Origin: Oscillospiraceae bacterium
Lineage (GTDB): Bacteria; Bacillota; Clostridia; Oscillospirales; Oscillospiraceae
Direction of reading: 5' to 3'
NCBI GenBank assembly: GCA_017435615.1
Contig: JAFSET010000006.1
Coordinates: forward strand, 1-57,739
DNA: 57,739 nt
The notes under the pieces are model-generated. The model saw nothing but the letters and a program-made list of their open reading frames with translations. It did no database searches and was not told where the DNA came from. Position numbers and translations under genes: made by a program. This document shows positions 18,668 through 27,199 of this stretch, piece by piece (position 1 is the stretch's first letter; each line of letters starts with the position of its first letter).

Positions 18668-18825
18668 ATCGGTTCCCTCACTTATGGTTTTCTTTTATGA
18701 TAGCATAAAATTATGAAGATTTCTACAGCAATGACGCGCCTTTCTTGGAAATCACACAAGGCTACCATTCGCTCATCCCCAGGCCCCCGTGTTTTCAGAG
18801 AAACTGAAATTTGAGGATTGAACGC

Positions 18826-18854
18826 TTTACAACAGGCAAAAGTTGGGATACAAT
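18826..18854 (+). promoter_or_regulatory. Promoter of gluQ
   Basis: TTTACA (18826-18831), 17 bp spacer, TACAAT (18849-18854), 25 bp upstream of the ATG. Confidence 0.6.
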
Positions 18855-18878
18855 AGAACGGAAGGGAGGGCGGTGCCA

Positions 18879-19814
18879 ATGCAGGAAAAACAGCATACAG
18901 TGGGCCGGTTCGCGCCGACGCCCTCCGGCAGGATGCATTTAGGAAACGCCTTTGCGGCACTGATGGCCTGGCTGGCGGTGCGCAGTCAGGGTGGTACCAT
19001 GCTGCTGCGTATGGAGGACCTGGATACCCAGCGCACAAAGCCGGAATATGCCCAGCTCCTGCGGCAGGATCTGCAGTGGCTGGGACTGGATTGGGACACG
19101 GAAACGCCCTGCCAAACCAACCGAACGGAAGCCTACATCCAATGCTTTGAGCAGTTGCAGGCGCAGAATTTGCTGTACCCTTGCTACTGTACCCGCAGTC
19201 AGCTTCACAGCGTCAACGCCCCTCACACCAGTGACGGCACCTATGTTTATCCCGGCACCTGCCGAAACTTAACGCCTTTGCGGCAAGCGTCCTTTGACCG
19301 GGCACCGGCCTGGCGTTTGAAGGTGCCGGACCGGCTTTACAGTGTGCAGGACCGTATTCAGGGGCTGTACCGGGAGAATTTGGCCGCAGACTGTGGGGAT
19401 TTTGTGATCCGCCGGGGAGACGGTGCCTTTGTTTACCAGCTTGCGGTAACGGTGGATGACGGGCAGTGGGGCGTCAATCAGGTGGTCCGGGGCGTAGATC
19501 TGCTCAGTTCTGTGCCAAGGCAGATGTATCTGCAGGAGCTGTTTGGGTTTCCCCAGCCGGAATATGCCCATATTCCTCTTTTGGTGGCACCGGATGGCCG
19601 GCGGCTGAGCAAACGGGATCGGGATATGGATCTGGGCGTGCTGCAAAGCAGGCTGACGGCACCCCATCTTATAGGCATTTTAGCCTGCGCGGCCGGTATC
19701 ATTGACCGTGCCGAACCGGTGAGTCCCAGAGAGCTTGTGGGAGAATTCCAGTTTAGCAAAATACATAAAGATAAAATATGCCTGAAATTATCCAAAACGT
19801 ATGATTTTTTATGA
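18879..19814 (+). CDS. gluQ: Glutamyl-Q tRNA(Asp) synthetase
   Basis: A 311-residue paralogue of the glutamyl-tRNA synthetase catalytic domain that attaches glutamate to the queuosine base of tRNA-Asp. The class I HIGH equivalent is RMHLGN (His20). The zinc site specific to this family is present as PCYCTRSQL (Cys102, Cys104), followed by YVYPGTC (Tyr, Cys128), and the KMSKS equivalent is RRLSKRDRDMDL. There is no anticodon-binding domain, as expected. The ATG at 18879 has GGGAGGG eight bases upstream, which beats an earlier in-frame ATG. No queuosine synthesis gene is nearby. Confidence 0.92.
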   Translation: MQEKQHTVGRFAPTPSGRMHLGNAFAALMAWLAVRSQGGTMLLRMEDLDTQRTKPEYAQLLRQDLQWLGLDWDTETPCQTNRTEAYIQCFEQLQAQNLLYPCYCTRSQLHSVNAPHTSDGTYVYPGTCRNLTPLRQASFDRAPAWRLKVPDRLYSVQDRIQGLYRENLAADCGDFVIRRGDGAFVYQLAVTVDDGQWGVNQVVRGVDLLSSVPRQMYLQELFGFPQPEYAHIPLLVAPDGRRLSKRDRDMDLGVLQSRLTAPHLIGILACAAGIIDRAEPVSPRELVGEFQFSKIHKDKICLKLSKTYDFL

Positions 19815-19851
19815 TATTTTATCCAATATTGACAAAGTTTCCGGGCAGCCC

Positions 19852-19880
19852 TTGCCTTTTTCTTCTTAAACCCTTATAAT
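19852..19880 (+). promoter_or_regulatory. Promoter of the nucleotidyltransferase gene
   Basis: TTGCCT (19852-19857), 17 bp spacer, TATAAT (19875-19880), 34 bp upstream of the ATG. Confidence 0.6.
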
Positions 19881-19913
19881 GACCTTATCATAAAGCCAAG
19901 GAGGGCACTGTTT

Positions 19914-20843
19914 ATGAAAAAACCCGTATTAGTTGTGATGGCCGCCGGTATGGGCAGCCGTTACGGTGGACTCAAGCAGATCGATCCGGTGGGAAGCCAC
20001 GGCGAGGCAATTTTAGACTATTCCCTGTTTGATGCGCACGAAGCAGGCTTTGAAACTGCGGTGATCATCATCAAGAAGGCTATTGAAAAGGATTTTATGG
20101 ATACTGTGGGCCAGCGTCTGAAAGATTGCCCCATGGAGATCCGCTATGCATTCCAGGAGATTGACAAGGCAATTCCCGAGGGATATGAGATCCCGGCAGA
20201 ACGTACCAAGCCCTGGGGCACCAGCCATGCGGTGCTGTGCGCTAAGGAGCAGATCGGTGATGCACCCTTTGCGGTGATCAATGCCGATGATTACTACGGA
20301 AAATCCGCTTACAAGACCCTGTATACATACCTGTCTTCTGCTCACAATACGGAAAAGTACGATTTCTGTATGGTGGGATACCGGCTGGGCAATACTGTCA
20401 CCGACAACGGCTCTGTGGCAAGAGGTGTGTGCCAGACCGATGATAACGGCTATTTGACTCAGGTGGTGGAGCGGACCAAGATCGAAAAATACGACGGCGG
20501 CATCCACTTTACAGAGGATGACGGCGCTACCTGGACGGAGCTTTCCGCTGATGTGAATGTTTCCATGAATATGTGGGGCTTCACGCCGGAGTTCTTGCAG
20601 GAGATCGAGGCCCGGTTCCCGGAATTTTTGCAGGTGGATGTACCGAAAAATCCTGCCAAGGCAGAGTACTTCCTGCCCCGCACGGTCAGTGATCTGCTCA
20701 GCGAGAACAAAGCAACCGTGAAGGTGCTGGAGTCTGCGGACAAGTGGTACGGCGTGACCTACGCTGCCGACAAGCCTCAGGTCGTGGCGGCCCTGAAGGC
20801 AATGGCCGCAGAAGGCAAATACCCCGACGGCCTGTGGGGCTAA
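19914..20843 (+). CDS. Sugar-phosphate nucleotidyltransferase family protein
   Basis: A 309-residue protein with the NTP-transferase fold that builds NDP-sugars. The signature VVMAAGMGSRYGGLKQID is at residues 7-24, and the metal/nucleotide block PFAVINADDYYGKSAY is near residue 118. A C-terminal region follows with VSMNMWGFTPEFL, as in hypothetical members near GlmU and RfbA. It therefore probably activates a sugar phosphate, but which one is not evident. AAGGAGGG precedes the ATG. It is a single-gene unit closed by a terminator. Confidence 0.8.
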   Translation: MKKPVLVVMAAGMGSRYGGLKQIDPVGSHGEAILDYSLFDAHEAGFETAVIIIKKAIEKDFMDTVGQRLKDCPMEIRYAFQEIDKAIPEGYEIPAERTKPWGTSHAVLCAKEQIGDAPFAVINADDYYGKSAYKTLYTYLSSAHNTEKYDFCMVGYRLGNTVTDNGSVARGVCQTDDNGYLTQVVERTKIEKYDGGIHFTEDDGATWTELSADVNVSMNMWGFTPEFLQEIEARFPEFLQVDVPKNPAKAEYFLPRTVSDLLSENKATVKVLESADKWYGVTYAADKPQVVAALKAMAAEGKYPDGLWG

Positions 20844-20856
20844 ACTGCATATGAAA

Positions 20857-20889
20857 AACAGGGACTGTCCAACATAGACAGTCCCTGTT
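20857..20889 (+). terminator. Terminator after the nucleotidyltransferase gene
   Basis: AACAGGGACTGTC (20857-20869) pairs exactly with GACAGTCCCTGTT (20877-20889), 14 bases after the stop; the A-run before it makes it usable in both directions. Confidence 0.75.
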
Positions 20890-20901
20890 ATACTTATACA
20901 C

Positions 20902-21283
20902 AAATTGCAGTTTATCGAGCAGATTGCCCTGACGGGCAATGGCATTCTTCGAATGCCGGGGAAACGGATTGCCACGCCACTTAAGCGCACTGGCTCGCAA
21001 TGACATATTGGTGGGTTTCCACTGTTTTGCTAAACAGGAAAATCACTGATACGCAACATTTTTGCGTTATTTGCAGCAAAACCAAAAAACCTAAAGCGGT
21101 GTCATTGCGAACCAGTGACCGTGGTGCTCCGCGCAGCGAATTATAAATTACTATGATTGCCGGGGGCAATCATACCTCAGTTAAAATCACTGGTGTGGCA
21201 ATCCGTTCTCCTGCAATGCGTAGCATTGCGCCGCCCGTAGGGCGGCAATTTGATACCAACAACAGCTCGATAAATTGGAATTT
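20902..21283. repeat. Palindromic intergenic repeat, subtype B, copy 1
   Basis: Ends: AAATTGCAGTTTATCGAGC at 20902-20920, mirrored by GCTCGATAAATTGGAATTT ending at 21283. Four small hairpins line the ends: ATTGCCC/GGGCAAT (20923-20940), GGCATTC/GAATGCC (20941-20957), GCAATGC/GCATTGC (21213-21229) and GCCGCCC/GGGCGGC (21230-21246). Two inner stems link the halves: GGATTGCCACGCCA with TGGTGTGGCAATCC, and CACTGGCTCGCAATGACA with TGTCATTGCGAACCAGTG. The right end reaches two bases into the folC stop codon. Confidence 0.85.
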
Positions 21284-22562
21284 ATTCTGCGTTTTTGATT
21301 TGGTCCAGGCTTTCACGGATCGTGCCGATGGAATACAAAGAGCCGAAGCACAGCACAACGCCGTCGTTGCCTGCAAGGCTGATCGCAGTGCGCACGCCAT
21401 CTTCCACGGTGTCACAGGCTACGGCACGGGCACCGGCTTTTTGCAGATGCTCTGCCAGCTCTGCGGCCTCCAGCTTCCGGGGGTTAGGAGGCGTGACACA
21501 TACAAACTGGTCTACCAGCGGCATCACCGGCTGATACATCAGGCCGTAATCCTTGTCCGCCAGCACGCCGGTCAGGGCAATGACAGTGCGGTCCTGCAAA
21601 TAATCCTGAATGTTCTGCACCAAGGCTTCGATACACTGGGGATTGTGGCCGCCGTCGATGATGAACAGGGGATCGTGTCCCACAATGTCAAACCGGCCGG
21701 GCCAGCGGACCTGCTTCAGGCCCTGGCGGATGTGGTCCTCGGTAATGGCCCACCCTTGCTCGATCAGGCTGTCGGCAACGCTGAGCACCACCGCTGCGTT
21801 GTGGAGCTGGTGGACGCCCAGAAGGGGTAAAAACAGATCCTTTCGCTGACCGCAGTCAAACACTTGGCCCTCTAAGCCGTGGCTTTTCAGCGCAAGACCG
21901 TCAAAATCCGCTTTTTTCAGGGATACCTGCCGTTCCCGGCAGATCCGTTCAAATACCGCTTCTACAGAGGGCGTGCTCCGGTAAATGACCGCATGGCCGC
22001 CCTCTTTAAAAATACCGGCCTTGGTTTCCGCGATCTTTTCCACCGTATCACCCAGCACCTCTGTGTGGTCCAGGCCAATGTTGGTGATCACCGCCACCTC
22101 CGGGGTTTCGATCACGTTGGTGGAGTCCAAAGCGCCGCCCATGCCTACCTCCAGCACGACGATATCGCAGCCGCTACGGTAGAAGTATTCAAAGGCAATG
22201 CAGCTTACCAGCTCAAATTCTGTGGGCCGTTCCTCCATGGAGTCCGCCATAGGCTTGACCCAGGCAGTGATCTCGGCCAGGGTTTCGTCCGGGATCTGCT
22301 CACCGTTGACCTGCATTCTCTCATTGAAGCGGTAGATATACGGAGAGGTGTACAGGCCGGTGGTGTAGCCGGCGGCTTGCAGGATAGAAGCGGTCATTGC
22401 CGCGGTGGAGCCCTTGCCGTTGGTACCGGCAATGTGGACAAATTTCAGCTTCTTTTCCGGATTACCCATCTTTTCCAGCAGGATCTGGGTACGGCTCAGG
22501 CCGGGGATGCTGCCCTTCCAAAAGACGGAGTGGATATATGCAATAGCTTCCTGTGCGTTCAT
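21282..22562 (-). CDS. folC: Folylpolyglutamate synthase / dihydrofolate synthase
   Basis: A 426-residue Mur-ligase-family enzyme that adds glutamate to folates, and in many bacteria also to dihydropteroate. The ATP loop is HIAGTNGKGST (residues 43-53), followed by the family block YTSPYIYRFNERMQVNG, the metal-site region LVSCIAFEYF, then GGALDSTNVI and NIGLDHTEVLG. The C-terminal ligase domain has IDGGHNPQ. The ATG at 22562 overlaps the folT stop (ATGA), and AAGGAA lies upstream. Together with folT and the THF riboswitch it forms a folate uptake and retention operon. The stop codon coincides with the edge of a palindromic repeat. Confidence 0.95.
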   Translation of the reverse strand: MNAQEAIAYIHSVFWKGSIPGLSRTQILLEKMGNPEKKLKFVHIAGTNGKGSTAAMTASILQAAGYTTGLYTSPYIYRFNERMQVNGEQIPDETLAEITAWVKPMADSMEERPTEFELVSCIAFEYFYRSGCDIVVLEVGMGGALDSTNVIETPEVAVITNIGLDHTEVLGDTVEKIAETKAGIFKEGGHAVIYRSTPSVEAVFERICRERQVSLKKADFDGLALKSHGLEGQVFDCGQRKDLFLPLLGVHQLHNAAVVLSVADSLIEQGWAITEDHIRQGLKQVRWPGRFDIVGHDPLFIIDGGHNPQCIEALVQNIQDYLQDRTVIALTGVLADKDYGLMYQPVMPLVDQFVCVTPPNPRKLEAAELAEHLQKAGARAVACDTVEDGVRTAISLAGNDGVVLCFGSLYSIGTIRESLDQIKNAE

Positions 22563-23131
22563 TGATCTTGTTCCTTTCTTGCTGCCGGAGGCCAAACGCC
22601 GATGCGGTGAAACAGGCCGGACCGCAGTAAAAACCAAACGGCGGCTACATCCAGCACAAAAGTGATGGCAAATTGTACAGACCGGGTACTTAAATGGAGC
22701 ATAAAGCCCTTCATAAATACACCGTCATAGTATACATAGGCCAGTGCTGCGCTCTGATAGAAAATGGAGCCCAAAACCACCGGGCAAAACACGGCGGCGA
22801 TCAGCCAGAAAAGCTGATTTTTTCCAGCTACCCGGTAACGGAACAGGCCTGCAGACAGGCCATAAAGGATGGGCGGCAGGCAGAAGAGGGGGTTGTAGCC
22901 ATAGGCGGAAAACAGACACCCCACAAAATCCGCGGCAAAGCCTACCAGGGCTCCGGGCAGGGGTCCGAATAAAAGTCCGGCCAGGATGATCGGCACCGCT
23001 TCAATGGAAAAACGGGCAGACTCCGATGGCATCAGACCCATCAGTCGTGCCAGCACCACGCTCAGGGCTGCCAGCAGGGCACAGTAGGTCAATGTTTGGG
23101 TGGACATAGACCTGAAATTGTTTTTTTTCAT
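22559..23131 (-). CDS. folT: ECF transporter S component, folate type (FolT)
   Basis: A 190-residue membrane protein with about six hydrophobic segments, the substrate-binding subunit of an energy-coupling-factor folate importer. Features of the family include TYCALLAALSVVLARLMG at the N-terminus (helix 1), the substrate-side block SIEAVPIILAGLLFGPLPGALVGFAADFVG and GYNPLFCLPPILYGL. The folate assignment rests on the sequence, the overlapping folC and the upstream THF riboswitch. The shared EcfA/EcfA'/EcfT module is not in this window. AAAGGAGG lies before the ATG. Confidence 0.92.
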   Translation of the reverse strand: MKKNNFRSMSTQTLTYCALLAALSVVLARLMGLMPSESARFSIEAVPIILAGLLFGPLPGALVGFAADFVGCLFSAYGYNPLFCLPPILYGLSAGLFRYRVAGKNQLFWLIAAVFCPVVLGSIFYQSAALAYVYYDGVFMKGFMLHLSTRSVQFAITFVLDVAAVWFLLRSGLFHRIGVWPPAARKEQDQ

Positions 23132-23174
23132 AAAAAAGCCTCCTTTTGTAAACAGACTTTTCCTATCGGTCCAA

Positions 23175-23208
23175 ACAAAAAACCCCTAAGCGCAAAATGC
23201 GCACAGGG
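23175..23208 (-). terminator. Riboswitch-controlled terminator before folT
   Basis: On the minus strand CCCC-TGT-GCGCA, a TTT loop and TGCGC-TTA-GGGG are followed by TTTTTT. It lies between the THF aptamer and folT. ACTCCCC at its 5' side could instead pair with GGGGAGT in the aptamer, which would give an antiterminator; that switch is inferred. Confidence 0.8.
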
Positions 23209-23289
23209 GAGTGAAGTTATGGACACGAATAGGCCCAGCGATTTGCTGAGCATCGTTGCTACATAAAGGAGAAGCTCCAATATGGCGCA

Positions 23290-23383
23290 GCGGGTGCGGA
23301 TACCTTATCGCGGGCAATGCCCTTCGTCTGTCACTCAACTCCCCATTTTGACAGCACTTCACGCAAGGCGTCCTACTCTGTTC
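23290..23383 (-). promoter_or_regulatory. Tetrahydrofolate (THF) riboswitch aptamer
   Basis: Read on the minus strand, the conserved pieces of the THF aptamer occur in order: GAGTAGG (23372-23378), GCGTGAAGTG (23355-23364), ACGAAGG (23321-23327) and ATCCGC (23296-23301). The helices match the class: GGA-CCTT pairs with AAGG-TCC, CTGTCA pairs with TGACAG around a loop containing ATGGGGAGTTGAG, and GGGCATTGCCC forms the short arm next to ACGAAG. Downstream are an intrinsic terminator and the folT-folC operon, the classic target of this riboswitch. Confidence 0.93.
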
Positions 23384-23389
23384 GTGTGT

Positions 23390-23418
23390 ATCATACACGA
23401 TGTATCGATAAAAGTAAA
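23390..23418 (-). promoter_or_regulatory. Promoter of the riboswitch-folT-folC transcript
   Basis: TTTACT (23413-23418), 17 bp spacer and TATGAT (23390-23395) on the minus strand would start transcription at about the first base of the aptamer. Confidence 0.65.
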
Positions 23419-23489
23419 TAGGTTTTTGCAGAAAAAATAAAAAACTTTGGAAACTTCCAGAAAATAGGCGGTAATACCTGTTGTTTTTG

Positions 23490-23519
23490 TTGACAACCAA
23501 GGGGGTTCAGGGGTATAAT
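23490..23519 (+). promoter_or_regulatory. Promoter of the sugar transferase-nucleotidyltransferase operon
   Basis: Consensus TTGACA (23490-23495), 18 bp spacer and consensus TATAAT (23514-23519), 54 bp upstream of the first ATG. Confidence 0.8.
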
Positions 23520-23573
23520 ATCGTATTATACTATGGGCTTTTGTGGAGATTTTTTCGAAAGGGAGCATCACGT

Positions 23574-24206
23574 ATGTACAGGCGTTTTGTAAAAAGAGGA
23601 TTTGATATTATCCTGTCACTCTTGGGAATTCTGATTGGCGGTATTCCGATGCTGATCGTGGCACTGCTGGTGAAATTGGATTCCCCCGGCCCGGTGCTTT
23701 TTAAGCAGGACCGGATCGGTCTCAACGGCAAGGTGTTCAAAATTCTGAAATTCCGGTCCATGTGTGTTGGCGCGGAAAAGGACGGCGTTTATTCCGACAA
23801 CCGGGACAGCCGGGTGACAAAAGTCGGAAAGCTCCTCAGGGCCACCAGCCTGGACGAGCTGCCCCAGTTTTTCAATGTATTAAAGGGAGATATGAGCTTT
23901 ATCGGCCCCCGTCCGCCCCTGACATATCACCCCTGGCCCTTGGAGGAATACACAGAGCATCAGCGCAGGATGTTTGAGGTTCGCCCCGGTATCACCGGCT
24001 GGACTCAGACCCACGGCCGTAAGGACGTGGAGTGGCATCGTCGCATTGATCTGAATGTATGGTATGTGGATCATGTAAGCCTGTGGCTGGATCTGAAAAT
24101 CCTGTTTTTGACCGTCTTTAAAGTGCTGACCAATGCGGACAATGAAAATAAAGGCGCTACCGTGGTAACAGACAAGCAGGAAGAACCTGTGGAAAGTGGA
24201 AAATAA
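23574..24206 (+). CDS. Undecaprenyl-phosphate sugar phosphotransferase (phosphoglycosyl transferase)
   Basis: A 210-residue bacterial sugar transferase of the short, PglC-like type: a single N-terminal hydrophobic re-entrant helix (about 7-35) and a cytoplasmic catalytic domain. Such enzymes move a sugar phosphate from an NDP-sugar to undecaprenyl phosphate, the first step in capsule or glycan assembly. Motifs: DSPGPVLFKQDRIGLNGK, KFRSM, LDELPQFFNVLKGDMSFIGP (Asp-Glu catalytic pair) and RPGITGW. GAAAGGGAG precedes the ATG at 23574. It heads a six-gene operon under a strong promoter; the sugar specificity is unknown. Confidence 0.92.
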   Translation: MYRRFVKRGFDIILSLLGILIGGIPMLIVALLVKLDSPGPVLFKQDRIGLNGKVFKILKFRSMCVGAEKDGVYSDNRDSRVTKVGKLLRATSLDELPQFFNVLKGDMSFIGPRPPLTYHPWPLEEYTEHQRRMFEVRPGITGWTQTHGRKDVEWHRRIDLNVWYVDHVSLWLDLKILFLTVFKVLTNADNENKGATVVTDKQEEPVESGK

Positions 24207-24207
24207 T

Positions 24208-25050
24208 ATGGAACATATCAAACTGATGTACATAACCAATCAGCCGGAGGTGGCGTTGATTGCAGAAAATGCCGGCGTGGACCGGATCTTTGTGGATATG
24301 GAATATATTGGCAAGGGTCTGCGTCAGGGCGGCATGGATACGGTGCAAAGTCACCACACCCAGCAGGATGTGGCCCTGATGGCCAAAACCTTGACCAAAT
24401 CTCAGCTTCTGGTGCGGTGTAACCCCATCCACGAGGAAACCCGGGAATACTGCTCCTCCAAAGAGGAGATCGACGGTATCATTGAAAACGGTGCCCAGGT
24501 GGTGATGCTGCCCTATTTCAAGACTGCCGCAGAGGTGGAAAAATTTGTCCGCCTGGTGGACGGCCGGGCAAAGACGCTGCCGCTGATGGAAACTGCGGAG
24601 GCGGCTGAGCACGTCGATGAGATCTTGCAGGTGGATGGTATCGACGAGATCTATATTGGACTGAATGACATGAGCCTGTCTTACGGCTACAAGTTTATGT
24701 TCCAGCTCCTGGAAAACGGTACTGTGGATCGCTTGGCAGATCAGTTCCGGAACAAGGGCCTGCCCTTTGGCTTTGGCGGCATTGCGTCTTTGGATGGCGG
24801 CTTGCTGCCCGGCTCCTATGTACTGAAGGAGCACTATCGGCTGGGCTCTTCCAGCGTGATCCTGTCCAGAAGCTTCTGCAATACGGCGAAGGCTGAGTCT
24901 ATGGAGCAGGTCCGGCAGATCTTTGATACCGGTGTGGCGGATATTCGCCGGCTGGAGCATATTTGCCAGACCACGCAGATCGATTATGCGGAAAATCATC
25001 GCACCGTGTGCCAAAAGGTGCGTCAGATCGCGCAGATGCTGAAAGGATAA
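24208..25050 (+). CDS. HpcH/HpaI-family aldolase or lyase
   Basis: A 280-residue TIM-barrel protein of the HpcH/HpaI aldolase and citrate-lyase-beta superfamily. Recognisable blocks: DRIFVDMEYIGKG near residue 20, LLVRCNP, VVMLPYFKTAAEVEKFV, the metal-ligand glutamate in LMETAEAA, GLNDMSLS, and GIASLDGGLLPG in place of the usual G-rich loop. Members cleave 2-keto-3-hydroxy acids or hydroxyacyl compounds with a divalent metal. The ATG at 24208 is one base after the previous stop, with only a weak site, so coupling with the sugar transferase is likely. Placement in a glycan-type operon is unusual; it might make or consume a small hydroxy-acid building block (inference). Confidence 0.78.
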   Translation: MEHIKLMYITNQPEVALIAENAGVDRIFVDMEYIGKGLRQGGMDTVQSHHTQQDVALMAKTLTKSQLLVRCNPIHEETREYCSSKEEIDGIIENGAQVVMLPYFKTAAEVEKFVRLVDGRAKTLPLMETAEAAEHVDEILQVDGIDEIYIGLNDMSLSYGYKFMFQLLENGTVDRLADQFRNKGLPFGFGGIASLDGGLLPGSYVLKEHYRLGSSSVILSRSFCNTAKAESMEQVRQIFDTGVADIRRLEHICQTTQIDYAENHRTVCQKVRQIAQMLKG

Positions 25051-25054
25051 CAAG

Positions 25055-25963
25055 ATGAATATACTGGTGACAGGTGCCTGGAGATGCACACAGGAGCAGT
25101 TGGATAAAATTCGCCGGTTGGGCCATACAGTATCCTTCATGCAAAACGAAAGTGACGGCCTGCCGGTAGACCCGGAATGGGTAGAGGGCCTGATCTGTAA
25201 CGGCCTGTTTTTGCATCACGACATAGCTATCTTCCCCAATTTGCAGTTTATCCAGCTTACCAGCGCCGGCTACGACCGGGTGCCTATGGAGGAAGTAAAC
25301 CGCCGGGGGATCACGATTTTCAATGCCCGTGGCGTGTACGGAATTCCTATGGCGGAATTTGCGGTAGCCGGAGTGCTGCAGCTGTATAAGCAAAGCCGCT
25401 TTTTTGGGGAAAATCAGAAAAAGCGGGTATGGGAAAAGCATGGGGGACTTTTGGAGCTGTGGGGCAAACAGGTCACGATCGTGGGCTGCGGCAACATCGG
25501 CCAGGAGTGTGCCCAGCGGTTTGCGGCCTTTGGCTGCCGTGTGATTGGTGTAGACCTGTTCGAGGCCCAGCTCCCTCATATTGAAAAGCTGTATCACATC
25601 AGCCAATTGGAGCAGGTGCTGCCGGAAACAGATGTGCTGGTGCTGACGCTGCCGCTGACTGAGCAGACGAGGCACTTGATAAATGCCCAAAGGCTGGGCA
25701 AAATGAAAAAAGGGGCAGTCGTTGTAAACATTGCCCGGGGCGCGGTGGTGGATACCCAGGCTCTGACCCAGGCACTGCAAAGTCATTTGGGCGGTGCGGT
25801 GCTGGATGTTTTTGAGGAAGAGCCACTGGACTCCCAGCATCCGTTGTGGGATATGGAGCATGTGCTGCTTTCCCCCCATAACAGCTTCACAGGGGATCAA
25901 AACGGTTTGCGTTTGGAGCAGGTGATCCTGTCCAATCTGCAAAGCGAGCATTGGAAAAAGTAG
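25055..25963 (+). CDS. D-2-hydroxyacid dehydrogenase, NAD-dependent
   Basis: A 302-residue dehydrogenase of the SerA/LdhA superfamily that interconverts a 2-keto acid and a D-2-hydroxy acid. The Rossmann loop is VGCGNIGQECAQ with an acidic VIGVDLF strand end, favouring NAD. The catalytic triad is visible as VNIARGAVVD (Arg), DVFEEEPL (Glu) and SPHNSF (His). No ACT regulatory domain follows, so it is not full-length SerA. AAAGGA precedes the ATG, four bases after the aldolase gene. Next to a 2-keto-acid-type aldolase, the two could act in sequence. Confidence 0.88.
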   Translation: MNILVTGAWRCTQEQLDKIRRLGHTVSFMQNESDGLPVDPEWVEGLICNGLFLHHDIAIFPNLQFIQLTSAGYDRVPMEEVNRRGITIFNARGVYGIPMAEFAVAGVLQLYKQSRFFGENQKKRVWEKHGGLLELWGKQVTIVGCGNIGQECAQRFAAFGCRVIGVDLFEAQLPHIEKLYHISQLEQVLPETDVLVLTLPLTEQTRHLINAQRLGKMKKGAVVVNIARGAVVDTQALTQALQSHLGGAVLDVFEEEPLDSQHPLWDMEHVLLSPHNSFTGDQNGLRLEQVILSNLQSEHWKK

Positions 25964-25973
25964 GGGATCACAT

Positions 25974-27197
25974 TTGACGAATGAGCAGATGCTCCTTTTG
26001 GAGCTGATGAAAAAAGCAATAAAGGGTCAGCATCTGCAAGCGCTTCCACAGCAACCTGTGGACTGGCTGCGGCTGTGGCAGGAAGCCTGCGATCAGACGG
26101 TGCCCATCCTGGCATACGAGGTGCTCAGTCCGGTGCAGGAGCAGCTTTTTCAGCAAGCACCGGCGTTGGCAGAAGCCATGCTCTGCGCACTGACCGAATT
26201 GGGCCACAATGCCCAGGTTGAGCAGTCCCAGGCAGAGCTGGTAAAGGCTTTGGAGAAGCTCCTCTGCCCCTATGTGATCTTAAAGGGCAATGCTTCGGCC
26301 AGGTATTATCCCGATCCTGCGCTGCGCACCCTGGGGGATGTGGATGTACTGATCCCCTGGGGACAGGTATCGCAGGTGGCCCGGGAAATGAGTCGTTATG
26401 GCTATGTGCTGTTGGATAAATACGCGCCTCACCATAAGACCCTGCGCAAAGGCGCACTGGTGATCGAGCTGCACCGGGAGCTGGGCGGTATCCCCGGCGG
26501 AACGGACCGGGAAGCGGTAGAACGATACCTGGAGGATATCTATACACAGGCCAAGCCCTTGCAGACCCAAAGCGGTACCTGTATGGTGGCGGCTGAAAAG
26601 CATCACGCCCTGAATTTGGTGCTGCATATGCTCTACCATGTGGAAGAATACGGCTTTGGTTTGCGGCATCTGATGGACTGGGCCTGCTTTGTAGACCGCA
26701 CAGCAGACAAGCCTTTTTGGGACGGGCTTTTGGTGCTGCTCCGGCAGATCGGTCTTTTGCGTTTTACAGCGGTGATGACCAAAATGTCTGCTGTCTATTT
26801 TGACAGCTTCTGTCCGGCATGGGCAGAAGCCGTGGAGGAGGACCTGTGCCGGGATATGATGCAGGACATTTTGTCCGGCGGAAATTTCGGCCGCAAGGAC
26901 CAGGACCGTGCCCGCAGCGCTACCATGCTTCCGGATTGGTCCTCCGGCAGCCGTGAGGGCAAGATCAAGAGAATGTACAAGGATCTGCGCAAATATATTT
27001 TGCTGGAAAAGCCGGAATTAGAGCATAGACCGGTGATACTGGCAGTGCATATGCTCTACAGGACTGTGCGGTTTGCAGTGCTGTATGTGCAGGGAAAACG
27101 CCCCAATTTGGTCAGAGCCGCTGCGATTGCAGAGCAGCGAAAATCTGTATATGAACGGTTGTGCCTGCATCAAAAAAGCAGGGAGCAGGAGGAGTAG
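25974..27197 (+). CDS. NTP_transf_5-like nucleotidyltransferase, paralogue 1
   Basis: A 407-residue protein of the uncharacterised nucleotidyltransferase family (PF14907-like). The pol-beta-type core is YVILKGNASARYYPDPALRT then LGDVDVLIP (Asp122, Asp124 as metal ligands), a strand GYVL, and IELHRELGG with a further acidic residue. The C-terminal half is helical with FGLRHLMDWACFVDR. The likely start is the TTG at 25974 with AGGGGATC upstream; an ATG 15 bases later lacks a site. The following gene resembles it over its full length. The acceptor is unknown: family members may add nucleotides to peptides, sugars or small molecules. Confidence 0.8.
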   Translation: MTNEQMLLLELMKKAIKGQHLQALPQQPVDWLRLWQEACDQTVPILAYEVLSPVQEQLFQQAPALAEAMLCALTELGHNAQVEQSQAELVKALEKLLCPYVILKGNASARYYPDPALRTLGDVDVLIPWGQVSQVAREMSRYGYVLLDKYAPHHKTLRKGALVIELHRELGGIPGGTDREAVERYLEDIYTQAKPLQTQSGTCMVAAEKHHALNLVLHMLYHVEEYGFGLRHLMDWACFVDRTADKPFWDGLLVLLRQIGLLRFTAVMTKMSAVYFDSFCPAWAEAVEEDLCRDMMQDILSGGNFGRKDQDRARSATMLPDWSSGSREGKIKRMYKDLRKYILLEKPELEHRPVILAVHMLYRTVRFAVLYVQGKRPNLVRAAAIAEQRKSVYERLCLHQKSREQEE

Positions 27198-27199
27198 AT

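Noticed and set aside
20902-21283. CRISPR array or toxin-antitoxin remnant
   Set aside because: The repeats are inverted, not regularly spaced direct repeats, and no protein is encoded.
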